A stretch of DNA of 64,000 bases from Pseudomonadota bacterium (lineage in GTDB: Bacteria > Desulfobacterota > Desulfovibrionia > Desulfovibrionales > Desulfomicrobiaceae): assembly GCA_018902545.1 (NCBI GenBank), contig JAHIQM010000006.1, positions 62,001 to 126,000 on the forward strand, in the 5' to 3' direction. A model generated the notes under the pieces. It was not told the origin of the DNA, ran no database searches, and worked only from the letters and a program-made list of their open reading frames with translations. Shown piece after piece: positions 8,476-16,291 of the stretch (position 1 is its first letter; each line of letters starts with the position of its first letter). The position numbers were made by a program, and so were the translations under genes.

Positions 8476-9636
8476 CTATGCGCTCTCGTACAGACGGGTC
8501 ATGATGAATTCACGGTGACCCAGGGCCTCCGCAGAGGTCAGGCGACCGTTGCATGTACGGATCATCATGTCCAGAAGCATGTCGCCAGCCTGGTCCATGT
8601 TGATCTCGCGGCGCAGCAGGCCGGAGACGTTGACGTCGAAGTGCTCTTCCATGGTCCGCAGGGTGCGGGGGTTGGAGCACAGCTTGATGACGGGCAGAAT
8701 CGGGTTGCCGATGATGTTGCCCTGGCCGGTGGGGAACAGATGCACCACGAAGCCGGAAGCGGCGCACAAGGTGACCTGTTCGGCCGCGGCCGAGGAGGAA
8801 TCCTGGAACCACAGGCCGGGGCCGGTGGGGGCGACGGCCTTTTCCAGGCAACCAACGATGGGAGCCTTGCGGCCGATCTTCTGGATGTTGCCGAGGGCCT
8901 TTTCCTCGATAGTGGTCAGTCCGCCTTCGATGTTGCCCTTGGTTGGCTGGGAGTCGGACAGGTCGCTGGTCTTGTGGTCGTCGACGACCTTGGCGTAGCG
9001 GTCGAAGTAGAACTGGAAGTCCTTGCGCACCTGGTCATTGATGCAGCGCTCGAGCACGAGGTGTTCGCCGCCGGTCAGTTCCGTGGTTTCACCGAAGAGC
9101 AGCGTGGAGCCTTTTTCATACAGTTTGTCGTAGGCGTTGCCGACGGTGGGGTTGGTGGCGATTCCGGAGGTGGTATCGGACTCGCCGCACTTGGTGGCGA
9201 CCCACAACTCATTCATGTCGCATTCGGTGCGCTGCAGTTCGGTGGCCCACTGCAGGTATTCCTTGGCCTTGCGGGAGGCGGCGCAGATGGTGTTCAGGTC
9301 GCCGTTCTTCTCGATGGCGAAGCCAGCCACGGGCTTGCCGGTGGCGGCGATACCTTCGACAATGCGGCTGGTCCACACGGGCTCGATGCCGATGACCACG
9401 ACGGCGGCAACGTTAGGGTTGCTGCCCGCGCCAATCAGGGTGCGGAAGTGCAGGTCCAGGTCGTCGCCGAACTGCAGACGGCCGTAGGCATGGGGAATGG
9501 CCAGCACGCCTTTGACGTTGTTGGCCACGGCTTCGCAGGCCGCGTTGGACAAGTCATCCAGCGGCAGGATGACGACATGGTTGCGGATGCCGACACGGCC
9601 ATTTTCACGACGATATCCGAAAAATTTGGTCTGCAT
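8476..9636 (-). CDS. suyB: UxaA-family lyase large subunit, probable (2R)-sulfolactate sulfo-lyase beta subunit
   Basis: 386 residues, beginning '[19 protein letters not shown]', the classic N-terminus of the altronate/galactarate dehydratase C-terminal (UxaA) family, with '[19 protein letters not shown]' and '[16 protein letters not shown]' further on. A separate ~390-residue large subunit paired with a ~95-residue SAF subunit is the arrangement of sulfolactate sulfo-lyase (SuyAB), which splits (R)-sulfolactate into pyruvate and sulfite. In sulfite-respiring Desulfovibrio relatives the sulfite serves as electron acceptor. Sugar-acid dehydratases share the fold, so the substrate is inferred from subunit sizes and the surrounding genes. 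It follows the small-subunit gene by 3 nt. Confidence 0.72.
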   Translation of the reverse strand: MQTKFFGYRRENGRVGIRNHVVILPLDDLSNAACEAVANNVKGVLAIPHAYGRLQFGDDLDLHFRTLIGAGSNPNVAAVVVIGIEPVWTSRIVEGIAATGKPVAGFAIEKNGDLNTICAASRKAKEYLQWATELQRTECDMNELWVATKCGESDTTSGIATNPTVGNAYDKLYEKGSTLLFGETTELTGGEHLVLERCINDQVRKDFQFYFDRYAKVVDDHKTSDLSDSQPTKGNIEGGLTTIEEKALGNIQKIGRKAPIVGCLEKAVAPTGPGLWFQDSSSAAAEQVTLCAASGFVVHLFPTGQGNIIGNPILPVIKLCSNPRTLRTMEEHFDVNVSGLLRREINMDQAGDMLLDMMIRTCNGRLTSAEALGHREFIMTRLYESA

Positions 9637-9639
9637 GGA

Positions 9640-9924
9640 TTACCACCTCTTGGTTTTAACGTTGTGGACGTGCAAGTGTTCGCCTTTCTTGATGGGAGCC
9701 ACGACCTTGCCGATGTCGGTGTTGTATTTGATGACGGTGTCGCCAGCGGCGAAATCCTTCATGGCGACTTTGTGGCCGATCGGGATGTCATTGAGAATTT
9801 TGATCTTGATGGTCTGGTCTTCTTTCATGACCCAGCCGGTGATTTCCTGATTGGCCTTCAAGCCCTCAACAACCACTACTCCAACGCCATCAGCGGCTTC
9901 GTGTACCAAAAAATCGATAGCCAT
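9640..9924 (-). CDS. suyA: SAF-domain small subunit, probable (2R)-sulfolactate sulfo-lyase alpha subunit
   Basis: 94 residues: one SAF domain with 'NDIPIGHKVAMKDFAAGDTVIKYN' and the C-terminal 'GEHLHVHNVKTKRW' seen in small subunits of two-component UxaA-type lyases. A strong ribosome site (TAGGAGG, 5 nt before ATG) is present on the minus strand. It is co-transcribed with the large subunit downstream. Together they would form the C-S lyase complex. A two-subunit sugar-acid dehydratase is the alternative. Confidence 0.72.
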   Translation of the reverse strand: MAIDFLVHEAADGVGVVVVEGLKANQEITGWVMKEDQTIKIKILNDIPIGHKVAMKDFAAGDTVIKYNTDIGKVVAPIKKGEHLHVHNVKTKRW

Positions 9925-10129
9925 GTACGCCTCCTAAAACGGTTAAATTGTAGAATCGAGGGATGCAGAAGTATTCTTGACTGCATCATGCCGAAATAAC
10001 GGCCTCGATCTGCCTCAATAAATAAAAATAAAGTATTTACAATTTCCTGTTATCTCAGACTAGAAAAAGCCTTGATGAAACAAGAATTGATCAATTAAAA
10101 TAATTTTCGAAAATACATTTTAAAATAAA

Positions 10130-10158
10130 ATTATACTACGGAGTTACATAAATGTCGA
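10130..10158 (-). promoter_or_regulatory. Candidate sigma-70 promoter for suyAB
   Basis: On the minus strand TCGACA (10158-10153) and a perfect TATAAT (10135-10130) are separated by exactly 17 nt. It lies 205 nt upstream of suyA in an AT-rich stretch (10015-10150) that contains no gene. It could supply basal expression beside the sigma-54 promoter further upstream. Confidence 0.4.
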
Positions 10159-10187
10159 ATGTTCTCGAGGCATCCTTTTCTCTGTTT

Positions 10188-10204
10188 AGCAAGGAGCATT
10201 CCAA
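10188..10204 (-). promoter_or_regulatory. Sigma-54 promoter for suyAB
   Basis: The minus strand reads TTGGAATGCTCCTTGCT. The GG and GC doublets of the -24/-12 elements are separated by exactly 10 nt (CC at 10201-10202, GC at 10189-10190 on the plus strand). The same sequence with two base changes lies upstream of the dehydrogenase-TRAP-AOR operon at 20282-20298. The 5' leader to suyA would be about 250 nt. Confidence 0.7.
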
Positions 10205-10275
10205 AAAAAATGCTCTGTGGGGGGCTGCTTAAACAGATGAAATCCAAGGATTTTTAAATATAAGTGCAGGCGGTA

Positions 10276-10291
10276 TGGTACTGGTTTTGCG
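10276..10291 (+). promoter_or_regulatory. Candidate sigma-54 promoter for the activator gene
   Basis: TGGTACTGGTTTTGCG fits TGGCAC-N5-TTGCA with correct 10-nt GG/GC spacing. Transcription would begin near 10303, about 75 nt before the activator start codon. The TGCCC-N6-GGGCA operator lies just downstream of this start point, which would suit autoregulation. Confidence 0.45.
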
Positions 10292-10306
10292 CGGAACTAG
10301 ACAGAG

Positions 10307-10322
10307 TGCCCGATTTCGGGCA
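10307..10322. promoter_or_regulatory. Inverted-repeat operator, likely upstream activating sequence
   Basis: TGCCCGATTTCGGGCA, a perfect 6-bp dyad (TGCCCG-N4-CGGGCA), with an extra half-site TTGGGCAA at 10327-10334. A matching element TGCCCGATAGAGGGCA lies at 20383-20398. Its centre is about 112 bp upstream of the suyAB -24 element, a usual distance for a sigma-54 activator. The protein encoded at 10376 is the obvious candidate to bind it. Confidence 0.65.
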
Positions 10323-10375
10323 ACATTTGGGCAATTCAGCTCGATTTGAGCATACGGCCACCAAGGACAATAAAA

Positions 10376-11962
10376 ATGGAATCCGCAAAAATCTCCAAAG
10401 CTCAGGCCCTGCGTATGCCCAATGCGCAGGCCATGAGCCGGGAGCTGGTTTCTTCTCTGGGCCAAGTGTCTTCAAGAAATGTGTTCCTGCAGACCCTTGC
10501 GCGTTTGTTCCGGCAGCAATTCGACTTTGATCGGTTGTGCATCAATCTCTACGACCCCAACAGCGAGCTGCTCAGCTATTTCACTGCCGCTGAAGGCGCC
10601 GTGATCAATTCGCTTTCCCCAATCCGCAAGGCGGAGAAGACGACCGTGGCCGGACATGTCATCGCTTCGCGCAAGCCGGTCGTGATTACGGATATTTCCC
10701 AGCATTTCGCCGAGTCCATGCTCCACCCGATGGCCGAAGCGGGCCTGACGACCACGATGGCCTTCCCGCTTACACTCAATGACAAGATAATCGGCACCCT
10801 GCACTGTTCTTTCCGGCAAAAGCCGGACAATCTCTACGAGATCATGGAGTTTCTTCTGGAACTCTCGCCCTATGTTGCCGTGGGGCTGGGGTCTCTCTTG
10901 GCCATGGAATTCCTTGAGCAGGGCTCGAACCTCAATCAGGTCCAGTTTTCAGGCGAAAATTTCGCTTGCGAGACTTTTTTTTACGAAAGCCCGCTTATGC
11001 GTCAGTTCATGGCCAAGGTGCACGCCGTGGCGGTGCTGGACATACCCGTCCTCATCCTCGGCGAGACGGGGACTGGAAAAACCCGTCTGGCGCATTACAT
11101 TCACTGTCACAGCCAGCGTCGCAAGATGCAGTTTGTGAAGGTCAACTGTCCGGCCATGGCCTCAACCCTTTTTGAAAGCGAGCTCTTCGGCCATGCCAAG
11201 GGCGCGTTCACGGGGGCCGCAACAAAGCGAGTCGGCCGTTTTGAGCTTGCCCATCAGGGAACGCTCTTTTTGGATGAGATTGCGGAGCTCAATCAGGAAA
11301 TGCAGAGCAAGCTGCTCCACGTTTTGGATGACAGTTGTTTTGAACGAGTAGGGGAGAGCGTTTCGTTATCCGTTGACGCGCGGTTGATAGCGGCTACAAA
11401 TGTCAAAATGCAGGACGCTGTGGGCAAAGGAAAGGTGCGGAGCGATTTTTATTACAGGCTCTCTTCATGCACTTTGGAAATACCGCCGCTGCGAGAGCGG
11501 ATTGATGACATTCCCGCGCTTTCAAGTTTTTTCGTGACGCAGCTCTCTAAACAATATTCACTTCCGCAGATTCAGCTCTCACAGGATATCCTGCATCGAC
11601 TTGAGCAACACTGTTGGCCTGGAAACGTCCGGGAGTTGCGAAACGTCATCAATGCCCTGCTCATAAAGAAAAGCATTTCCGGAAAATTGACTCGGGATGA
11701 TATTGAAGAAGCAGTGCGCACGGATTCAATATTCAGCGATGAATCAAAAGAGTCAAAGAGTGTACTGCCGAAAAACATGCCTGGCTGCAGTCTCGAAGAC
11801 GTTGAGCGGGAGCATATTATTCAGGCCTTGGCGCGATCTCGCGGGGTCATCTCCGGTCCAAAGGGCGCCGCAAAAATGCTGGGATTGTCGCGATCGACCC
11901 TGCAGCGGCGCATGAGCAAATTGGGGATAGACGATATGGCGAATAAAAGAAGTGCTGAATGA
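10376..11962 (+). CDS. GAF-domain sigma-54-dependent transcriptional activator
   Basis: 528 residues. The order is an N-terminal GAF-like sensor (about 30-175), an AAA+ domain (about 205-430) with Walker A 'GETGTGKT', the sigma-54 contact 'GAFTGA' and 'GTLFLDEIAE', and a C-terminal Fis-type helix-turn-helix ('GAAKMLGLSRSTLQRRMSKLG'). The ATG at 10376 is preceded by AAGGA at 10363-10367; an upstream TTG is less likely. It lies between the suyAB-like operon and the AOR/TRAP operon. It probably senses the pathway substrate or an intermediate through the GAF domain and turns on both operons through the shared dyads. Confidence 0.9.
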   Translation: MESAKISKAQALRMPNAQAMSRELVSSLGQVSSRNVFLQTLARLFRQQFDFDRLCINLYDPNSELLSYFTAAEGAVINSLSPIRKAEKTTVAGHVIASRKPVVITDISQHFAESMLHPMAEAGLTTTMAFPLTLNDKIIGTLHCSFRQKPDNLYEIMEFLLELSPYVAVGLGSLLAMEFLEQGSNLNQVQFSGENFACETFFYESPLMRQFMAKVHAVAVLDIPVLILGETGTGKTRLAHYIHCHSQRRKMQFVKVNCPAMASTLFESELFGHAKGAFTGAATKRVGRFELAHQGTLFLDEIAELNQEMQSKLLHVLDDSCFERVGESVSLSVDARLIAATNVKMQDAVGKGKVRSDFYYRLSSCTLEIPPLRERIDDIPALSSFFVTQLSKQYSLPQIQLSQDILHRLEQHCWPGNVRELRNVINALLIKKSISGKLTRDDIEEAVRTDSIFSDESKESKSVLPKNMPGCSLEDVEREHIIQALARSRGVISGPKGAAKMLGLSRSTLQRRMSKLGIDDMANKRSAE

Positions 11963-12047
11963 GCAGGATTGCGAATGCTCGCATGAAAAGTACGCATCTC
12001 TCGCTGTTTATGCGGTATTCTCAGAGGATGGTCCGGACAAGTTGAGG

Positions 12048-12845
12048 TTACTGCGGTATTATTGTTTGCAAACTTACTGTCGAGAAGCGCATTTCAGCAA
12101 TATCAGCCACCAGAAGATTTCCTCGCAGCGCTGATGGCGCACCGATCAAAATACGTATCACTTCCGTCGCTTGCAGCGATGCGGCAAATCCAACGACTGT
12201 GCTGGGAATTCCCTGCACAAGTTCGCAGCTGTCACCTTTCCCGCCCATGAATTCAGCCAGCCCCGTCTCATTCGGCCAGGTGGTGCTTACAAGCGCAGTC
12301 CATCCCGAAACCCCGGCAGAAACGAGCGGAATGTTCGCCGCGGATGAGATGTTCTGCAGTTCCTTTCGATGCGAAATACCTCCCAGGCAGTCAACCGCGA
12401 TGTCCGCCCCCCGGAATATTTCTGCGTGAAATTCGGCCGTTACCGGCTCCACGCTGACCAGCGGGTTGATCTCCATGGCGCGCAAGCAGGCAGCCTGCGC
12501 CTTGAATTGTCCGACGCTAGCGGTTGTCGCCAAGATCTGGCGGTTGGCGTTGTGCAGTTCGATGGTGTCCGGGTCGCAGGCCACAATGGTTCCAATCCCG
12601 GCCCGCACCAGAAACTCGAGCACGTGTCCTCCGAGCCCGCCGCAGCCGACCAGGACCACTCGTGCCATGGCCAGGCGGGCCTGGTCGCACGGAAACATGG
12701 TCTGGGCGTTGCGCCGATAGCGTGACGGCATTTCACCGAGTTCGATGCTGATCGCCACTTCCTGTTGAATCGACCTGCCGGACAGGAGCGCCCGGTCCTG
12801 AAATACATGATCGGGAAGGAAGGAGCATGCTGCGCTGGCGTTCAT
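12048..12845 (-). CDS. ThiF/MoeB-like E1-type adenylyltransferase
   Basis: 265 residues. The nucleotide-binding core 'VVLVGCGGLGGHVLEFLVRAGIG' and 'DPDTIELHNANRQIL' fit the E1/ThiF/MoeB superfamily, which adenylates the C-terminal Gly-Gly of ubiquitin-like sulfur carriers. The paired CxxC zinc ligands of MoeB and ThiF are absent. The gene overlaps the upstream racemase gene by 4 nt (ATGA) and is in the same operon as a MoaD-like carrier and a tungsten-type AOR. It most likely activates that carrier for metallopterin synthesis, as with AOR-linked MoeB-like genes elsewhere. It ends 85 nt from the convergent activator gene. Confidence 0.85.
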   Translation of the reverse strand: MNASAACSFLPDHVFQDRALLSGRSIQQEVAISIELGEMPSRYRRNAQTMFPCDQARLAMARVVLVGCGGLGGHVLEFLVRAGIGTIVACDPDTIELHNANRQILATTASVGQFKAQAACLRAMEINPLVSVEPVTAEFHAEIFRGADIAVDCLGGISHRKELQNISSAANIPLVSAGVSGWTALVSTTWPNETGLAEFMGGKGDSCELVQGIPSTVVGFAASLQATEVIRILIGAPSALRGNLLVADIAEMRFSTVSLQTIIPQ

Positions 12846-14107
12846 CGGGCCTGCCGGTAGAAATAGGTCGTATTGGCGTTGGGAACGACCGCGATACGCG
12901 GGGATTTACCCGCCGGAGCATCCCTTAGCCACAGGTCCACGGTTGTCTGGGCATCACCTTTGGGCAGATGGCATTCGGCCAGGGTCTCTTTGTCCATTTC
13001 CGAATCCACGACCACCGTGAAGCGGGTCAGGGTTCTGCTGAAAAGGAAGGCCTTGTGGGCGCCCATCCGAAAGCCCAGTTCCTCGAACTCGCGCATTTGC
13101 TCGGTCGGGTTTGAAAACTGGCGAACATAGTTCTGATAATGATCGTCGCCGACCCCCTGGCGACATGCGGCCAAAAGAAGGATTTTTCCTCCCTCCACGG
13201 CGCATTGCGAGGCGAGGTTGAGACCCTTTTGCGCCTGATAGAGACAGATGTCCTTCGGGTCTCCGCCGCATGAAGCGATGACGATGTCAAAAGGCTCTTC
13301 AAGCGGCAGCCCGTAAACCTGTTCGGAAAACGCGGCGCCCGCGCGCAGCACCGCCTCGGGTTCGCCGGCGAGAAGCGCGACGGCTTTCTTGGCCGGGTTC
13401 AGGCTGACGTTGATGGCCAGGTCCACCCCGATCATCCGTCCGGCCTCGTTGATGTCGAGGCGAGTGGGATTGTCGTGGATGTTGCCGACCCTGGCCGCCG
13501 GGTCCGACATCAGGCTGTGGTTGTGCTGGATCAGCGCCTTGGACGCGCAGCCGATGGCCACGCCCTTGGCCCCGCCGGTCATGCCCTGGAACTGGTGCGG
13601 GTCGATCATGCCGATCACGAGCTTGAGCTCGGCTTCGCCGTAAGCGGCATTGATCTCAACGGGCGTGCCACGGCTGGTCAGGCCGAAATGCGTCATTGGG
13701 GATGCCAGCGCGTCGTGGGAGACCACGGTGCAGCCGCGCAGATCGTCGGGCAGGATGCGCCCCAGCTGGGCTTCGTCCGGGGCGGGGTGTAGCCCGCCAC
13801 CGACAACGATGCGAATGTTTTTCGGGTCAAGTTTTGGCCAGATGCGCAGGAGCCTGTCCACAAGCACCGGCAGGAGAATTTTTAAGGGGGCCGGTCTGGT
13901 CTCATCCGGGACCGCGATGGCAACGCTGGAGGGCTGGGGCCTGCCCTCCAGTTTTGCACATTCCAAAGGATTGTCGAGAGCCGCTTCCAGCGCGCCCCCG
14001 ATGTCGGATAATACGGGCAGTTCTCGCGGCTTCATGATTGTGACATCTGCGTCATCCGGGATCGTGAGCGTTTTGTATTCATGACCGAATTTGAGTTCAA
14101 TGTTCAC
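12842..14107 (-). CDS. LarA-family nickel-dependent 2-hydroxyacid racemase/epimerase
   Basis: 421 residues from a GTG start at 14107 (ribosome site GGAGG 8 nt upstream); a longer frame to 14230 is unsupported. The catalytic set of lactate racemase LarA is present in the right spacing: His107 in 'GGGLHPAP', His171 and Lys181 in 'DPHQFQGMTGGAKGVAIG', and His197 in 'QHNHSLM'. Lys181 matches the residue that anchors the nickel-pincer nucleotide. Family members invert or epimerise various 2-hydroxyacids. In this operon sulfolactate is the attractive substrate, but lactate, malate or another hydroxyacid is possible. The LarB, LarC and LarE cofactor genes are not in the window. Confidence 0.85.
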   Translation of the reverse strand: MNIELKFGHEYKTLTIPDDADVTIMKPRELPVLSDIGGALEAALDNPLECAKLEGRPQPSSVAIAVPDETRPAPLKILLPVLVDRLLRIWPKLDPKNIRIVVGGGLHPAPDEAQLGRILPDDLRGCTVVSHDALASPMTHFGLTSRGTPVEINAAYGEAELKLVIGMIDPHQFQGMTGGAKGVAIGCASKALIQHNHSLMSDPAARVGNIHDNPTRLDINEAGRMIGVDLAINVSLNPAKKAVALLAGEPEAVLRAGAAFSEQVYGLPLEEPFDIVIASCGGDPKDICLYQAQKGLNLASQCAVEGGKILLLAACRQGVGDDHYQNYVRQFSNPTEQMREFEELGFRMGAHKAFLFSRTLTRFTVVVDSEMDKETLAECHLPKGDAQTTVDLWLRDAPAGKSPRIAVVPNANTTYFYRQAR

Positions 14108-14111
14108 AATC

Positions 14112-14351
14112 CTAACCTCCGCATATATATGGACATAAAGAAACTGATGCGTTATCTTGAAGGATCGTGTCCAGTGTCGCCATTTGTCCGTTGACGATGA
14201 CAAACATGACAAGATGCTCCGGTATGCCAAGCTTGGCTATGAGTTCTCCAACATTCATCCCAAAAGGAACTTCATACGCGTCCGGGTTATCTGGAACATA
14301 TTTTCCGAGGATTGCTTCCAGTGTCAACTTTATCAGCATATGATCTTCCAT
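14112..14351 (-). CDS. MoaD/ThiS-type ubiquitin-like sulfur carrier
   Basis: 79 residues ending in 'CPYICGG', the C-terminal Gly-Gly required for adenylation and thiocarboxylation. The body fits a beta-grasp fold ('VPFGMNVGELIAKLGIPEH', 'FVIVNGQMATLDTIL'). It is placed directly after the AOR gene and 4 nt before the racemase. A second ATG at 14339 has a better ribosome site (GGAAG) and would remove four residues. Dedicated MoaD-like proteins accompany tungsten AORs in several anaerobes and probably supply sulfur for the tungstopterin dithiolene. Confidence 0.85.
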   Translation of the reverse strand: MEDHMLIKLTLEAILGKYVPDNPDAYEVPFGMNVGELIAKLGIPEHLVMFVIVNGQMATLDTILQDNASVSLCPYICGG

Positions 14352-14361
14352 TGCAGGTGAA

Positions 14362-16221
14362 CTAGCTCAGCCATTCCAGACTCAGATTATAGAGAGCACC
14401 TTCACGCGGGATGCCTTTTTCATTCCAGTTCATCATGGCATAGTACATGTCGAGCATGTTCTGGAATTCCTTTGGATCGATGGTCGTGCCCTTGAGGGGA
14501 CCATCCGAGAGCGGTTCGAACATGCGGCGGAACAGTGTGTCGTCCTTGCTGTCCATGCCTTCCCGTACGTTGAACATGCGGGCCAGGACCATGGAGCGCT
14601 CCGCGACGAGCATGAGTTCGTGCAGGCTGGTCGACCAGCCCGTAACCGCTTCGATGACCTCGCACAGCTTGGTGTAGCTCAGGGCGAAGAGGGGCGCGAC
14701 CACGAAATTGCAGATGCCGAGCGTGTTGTTCATGGCCCAGGTCTTTTCACCCGCGATGAAGTAGCGCACCTTGCCCGGGCCATTGTCCAGAGCCTTGGGG
14801 GCCACGATGATGCCGAGCGGGTTGACGAGCTTCACGCCCTCGCCCTGGAAGGGGACCTCATGCGGGGCCTCAATATGGTCCGCGCCCGTGGGGGACAGCG
14901 CAAAACCAAGGCCGACACCGGTCTTGCCGCGCGGGTCATGGAAGGCCGGTTCCTGTCCCTTTACGTGGAAGGCGTATTCCTCGGAACCCTTGCCGATGCG
15001 CTCGGCCGCAAGCTTGACTCCATCGGCGAGGACATCACCAAGTCCTTCACGGCGAGCGATCTTGCCCAGCAGTTCGAGCATGCCCGCGCCGTCACCGAAC
15101 GTGATCAGCCGTCCGCCCATGTCCTTGGCGTCGAGGATGCCCTTTTCCGCCAGTTCCATGGCAAAGGCCACGGCGGCTCCGGCTCCTACCGTATCAAGGC
15201 CCATCGCGTTACAGAGTTCGTGACCCAGGCAAACCGCGTCCAGATCGCCCACACCGCACATGGAACCCAGGGCGGCCAGGGTTTCGTATTCGGGTCCGCC
15301 GTAGCGCTTCTCGGCAATGTTGTTGACTTTGCGCTTGCAGGCCACGGTGCATTTGTAGCAGGTGTGGTTGCCGTCAGAGACCTTCTCGTAGCCTTCCCAG
15401 CCAAGCTTGGCCGCGTCTTCGAACTGGCAGTCCTTCCAGTTGCGCGTAGGCAGGATGCCGGAATTTTGCTGGGCCATCATATGCTGCACCGTGCCGAACT
15501 TGCGCATGCCGACGTTTGGCATGTGTTCACCCAGGCGCTTGCGGTGGAACAGATTGAGTTCCTTGAAGACCTCGGGGTTGGCGAGTTCGATGCTGCCATC
15601 CTCACCGCGCGCGATGACGGCTTTCAAATTCTTGGAGCCCATGACTGCGCCCATGCCGCTGCGGCCGTTGGCATGCGCCAGCTCGTTGATGATGCAGGCC
15701 AGGCGGCTCATCTTTTCACCGGCAGGACCGATGGAGGCGATGCGGATCTTCTTGTCGCCCAGTTCCTCGCGGACGGCGTCTAGGAAAGGCGCGTTCTCCA
15801 TGCCCCAAAGCTGACCGGCGGGGCGCAGTTCGACCTGCCCCTTGTTGATCCACAGATAGACGGGCCTCGACGATTTGCCCTTGAAGACAACGGCGTCAAA
15901 GCCGGCGTGCTTCATCTCCGGGCCGAAATATCCGGCGGCTTCGGATTCGCCAAAGCCCCCCGTCAGGGGATTCATGGCCGCCACCGTGTAGCGGTTGAAG
16001 CCCGACATGCCGCAGCCGCACAGCACGGAAGCCGCGAAGATCAAGACATTGTCCGCCCCGAGCGGGTCGGCCTTTTTGGGGATGAACTTGTGCATGTACC
16101 AACTGGCCATGGACCCGCCGCCCCAGTAGGTACGGTACCAGGTCGCGTCATGTTCATCGACGGACCACGTGCCAGCGGTCAGGTCCACCACCAAGATTTT
16201 TCCATTATAACCATATGGCAT
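14362..16221 (-). CDS. Aldehyde:ferredoxin oxidoreductase (tungsten AOR family)
   Basis: 619 residues, normal family length. The 4Fe-4S ligands are visible as Cys288, Cys291, Cys295 ('CYKCTVAC') and Cys504 ('GICNF'). The active-site acid region is 'GGPEYETLAALG' near 311 and the Asp-His pair is near 448-449 in 'TGADHIEAP'. The enzyme oxidises an aldehyde to the acid and reduces ferredoxin at a tungsten-bis-pterin. Its place with a hydroxyacid dehydrogenase and sulfo-lyase genes suggests 3-sulfolactaldehyde as substrate. That is inference; AORs are often promiscuous. Confidence 0.88.
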   Translation of the reverse strand: MPYGYNGKILVVDLTAGTWSVDEHDATWYRTYWGGGSMASWYMHKFIPKKADPLGADNVLIFAASVLCGCGMSGFNRYTVAAMNPLTGGFGESEAAGYFGPEMKHAGFDAVVFKGKSSRPVYLWINKGQVELRPAGQLWGMENAPFLDAVREELGDKKIRIASIGPAGEKMSRLACIINELAHANGRSGMGAVMGSKNLKAVIARGEDGSIELANPEVFKELNLFHRKRLGEHMPNVGMRKFGTVQHMMAQQNSGILPTRNWKDCQFEDAAKLGWEGYEKVSDGNHTCYKCTVACKRKVNNIAEKRYGGPEYETLAALGSMCGVGDLDAVCLGHELCNAMGLDTVGAGAAVAFAMELAEKGILDAKDMGGRLITFGDGAGMLELLGKIARREGLGDVLADGVKLAAERIGKGSEEYAFHVKGQEPAFHDPRGKTGVGLGFALSPTGADHIEAPHEVPFQGEGVKLVNPLGIIVAPKALDNGPGKVRYFIAGEKTWAMNNTLGICNFVVAPLFALSYTKLCEVIEAVTGWSTSLHELMLVAERSMVLARMFNVREGMDSKDDTLFRRMFEPLSDGPLKGTTIDPKEFQNMLDMYYAMMNWNEKGIPREGALYNLSLEWLS

Positions 16222-16254
16222 TTTTCGCTCTCCTTGGAATTTTATGTATGCAAT

Positions 16255-16283
16255 TTCCGACGACGGAATGCTCGTCGTCGGAA
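16255..16283 (-). other. Intercistronic stem-loop between dctM and AOR
   Basis: Perfect 10-bp stem TTCCGACGAC / GTCGTCGGAA with a 9-nt loop in the 70-nt gap between the permease and the oxidoreductase. No U-tract follows, so it may act as an mRNA-stability or processing element that sets transporter and enzyme levels apart. Confidence 0.5.
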
Positions 16284-16291
16284 GTATCTGT

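Noticed and set aside
5179-9999. Long open frames on the plus strand opposite pyruvate carboxylase and suyAB (for example 5179-6030, 6589-7362, 8473-9999)
   Set aside because: They are antisense shadows of strong genes in GC-rich DNA, rich in Gly/Val/Asp/His and without family motifs or ribosome sites.
10193-10216. GGAGCATT...AATGCTCT dyad as an operator
   Set aside because: Its left arm coincides with the -24/-12 element of a sigma-54 promoter on the minus strand, which explains the match to 20282-20298 better than a protein-binding palindrome. The TGCCC-N6-GGGCA dyad is the better operator.
11952-12134. 60-codon plus-strand frame after the activator gene
   Set aside because: It overlaps the 3' end of the ThiF-like gene on the other strand and has no ribosome site or family resemblance.
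14620-15783. 387-codon plus-strand frame opposite the AOR gene
   Set aside because: It is an antisense shadow. The AOR on the minus strand has all family motifs.
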